From Opitutia bacterium ISCC 52 (lineage in GTDB: Bacteria > Verrucomicrobiota > Verrucomicrobiia > Opitutales > UBA2995), in assembly GCA_014529675.2 (NCBI GenBank), contig CP076040.1, positions 2,623,894 through 2,687,893 of the forward strand: a stretch of 64,000 nt of DNA, written 5' to 3'. Positions within the stretch are counted from its first letter, which is position 1; each line of letters starts with the position of its first letter. The notes beneath the pieces were generated by a model, which did no database searches, was not told where the DNA came from, and saw only the letters and a list, made by a program, of their open reading frames with translations. The position numbers and the translations under genes were made by a program. Shown here in pieces: positions 63,120 to 64,000 of this stretch.

Positions 63120-64000
63120 ATGAACCGTAGTTTCCCATTAGTCCTCCTTGGCCTTATACCCTACCTACTCTATTCGAAGACAGAATCTATTGATTACAGC
63201 CGCGATATTCTTCCCATTTTGTCGCAAAACTGTTTCGAATGTCACGGCCCAGACGAGGGGACCAGAGAAGCCGACCTCCGCCTCGATACGCCGGATGGTG
63301 CTTATGCAGATATATTTGGAGCCGTTGCGGTTAAACCAGGCTACCCTGAGGACAGTGAACTGATATATCGAATCGAGGTGAAGGATAAGGATGACATGAT
63401 GCCACCACCCGATTCCAAAAAAACTCTCTCCACTGAAGAAAAAGAGCTGCTTCACACCTGGATAAAGGAAGGTGGTCAATACGACTCTCACTGGGCCTTT
63501 CAAATTCCCAAGAAAGCAGATATCCCAAATGGAGCAAAACACCCGGTAGATTTCTGGGTTCGTGCGCGACTTAGCGAGGAAAGTCTCGATCCCTCAAACC
63601 CTGCAAATCCAAACACTTTAATCCGGCGAATCTCTCTCGACCTGACTGGACTTCCACCGAGCCCTCAAGAAATAGAGGCCTACCTCAGAGCCTATAAGAA
63701 GAACTCAAAAAGAGCCACCGAAGCTTTGATAGATGACTTGATGGCGCGCCCCACTTTTGGTGAAAAATGGGCCAGGCACTGGTTAGACATAGCACGATAT
63801 TCAGATACCAACGGATTCGAAAAAGATAAACCCCGCGACCAATGGGCTTACCGGGATTGGGTAATCAATGCCATCAACGATGATTTGCCCTATGACCAAT
63901 TCCTGATTGAGCAACTTGCGGGTGATCTAATTCCCAATCGTACTCAGGACCAACTCATCGCAAGCGGTTTTATGCGCAATGGCATGGTTAATGAGGAAGG
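63120..64000 (+). CDS. PSCyt1/DUF1549 (planctomycete cytochrome C) protein, 3' end outside window
   Basis: Open to the window edge, at least 293 residues. Signal peptide (FPLVLLGLIPYLLYS). A PSCyt1 domain with haem site NCFECHGPDE (Cys38, Cys41, His42) and MMPPPDSKKTLS, the usual Met-containing ligand segment, is followed by PSCyt2/DUF1549 (DFWVRARLSEESLDPS, RRISLDLTGLPPSPQEIEAY, WARHWLDIARYSDTNGF, FLIEQLAGDLIPN). DUF1553 should follow beyond the window. These proteins are typical of Planctomycetes and Verrucomicrobia, normally paired with a DUF1501 gene; here only a DUF1501 remnant is seen, upstream. Confidence 0.92.
   Translation, partial: MNRSFPLVLLGLIPYLLYSKTESIDYSRDILPILSQNCFECHGPDEGTREADLRLDTPDGAYADIFGAVAVKPGYPEDSELIYRIEVKDKDDMMPPPDSKKTLSTEEKELLHTWIKEGGQYDSHWAFQIPKKADIPNGAKHPVDFWVRARLSEESLDPSNPANPNTLIRRISLDLTGLPPSPQEIEAYLRAYKKNSKRATEALIDDLMARPTFGEKWARHWLDIARYSDTNGFEKDKPRDQWAYRDWVINAINDDLPYDQFLIEQLAGDLIPNRTQDQLIASGFMRNGMVNEE

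Overview
The window looks like the chromosome of a polysaccharide-degrading Verrucomicrobiota bacterium, most likely an Opitutia (Puniceicoccales/Opitutales) type. The grounds are six type I sulfatases, DUF1800 and DUF1501 genes, a planctomycete-type cytochrome c/DUF1549 protein, many exported proteins, a GspH-like prepilin, and an RCC1-repeat protein with a C-terminal tail of a kind common in this phylum. The assignment is by gene content only; no marker phylogeny was possible. G+C is about half by eye, and strong Shine-Dalgarno sequences are missing before most starts I inspected.

Layout. 1-11190: the end of a two-domain polyphosphate:AMP phosphotransferase; three packed genes for exported proteins (trypsin-like protease, unknown protein, FG-GAP propeller); an epimerase, a DJ-1 protein, a prepilin, a frameshifted exported protein and a flavin disulfide reductase. 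11200-25511: RCC1 protein, orphan peptide-binding lipoprotein, orphan hisA, M42 peptidase, the tig-clpP-clpX operon, tsaB-alr, and a DUF1800/DUF1501 pair. 25542-34341: a 30-codon membrane peptide, AAG glycosylase, dtd, a SET-domain methyltransferase, a lone GpsA-like Rossmann domain, a LOG protein, a sensor kinase with a receiver/PAS partner, polyphosphate glucokinase, a 49-codon membrane protein with its own terminator, and a truncated MmcQ gene. 34475-42844: S4 protein, lplA, a tRNA-Arg with a copied 5' half, GDPD, a GxxExxY gene inside perfect inverted repeats, a histidine-kinase-like protein with Gln at the phosphoacceptor position, a TrmH-type methylase, aroC and tRNA-Leu.

42845-64000 is accessory and catabolic: a GPH-type sugar symporter, a Tat-exported TIM-barrel isomerase, a decayed REP-associated transposase with its REP hairpins, a 221-bp element that folds as a three-way junction, six sulfatases, a dihaem cytochrome, a broken SGNH esterase, a GH43/GH117-like enzyme, a GH2 enzyme, a DUF1501 remnant and the start of a PSCyt1/PSCyt2 protein. 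Sulfatases, esterase, glycosidases, symporter and isomerase together read as a locus for a sulfated, probably acetylated polysaccharide: outer-envelope desulfation and deacetylation, glycosidic cleavage, sugar uptake, then isomerisation.

Several genes carry one simple lesion (nonsense at 46569 and 52431; one-base shifts near 9160 and 52835; a 5' truncation at 33331). These are either recent decay or assembly errors. The observations most worth a second look are the three-way-junction element at 46802-47022, the IR-bounded GxxExxY cassette, the His-less kinase, and the tRNA-Arg half duplication.
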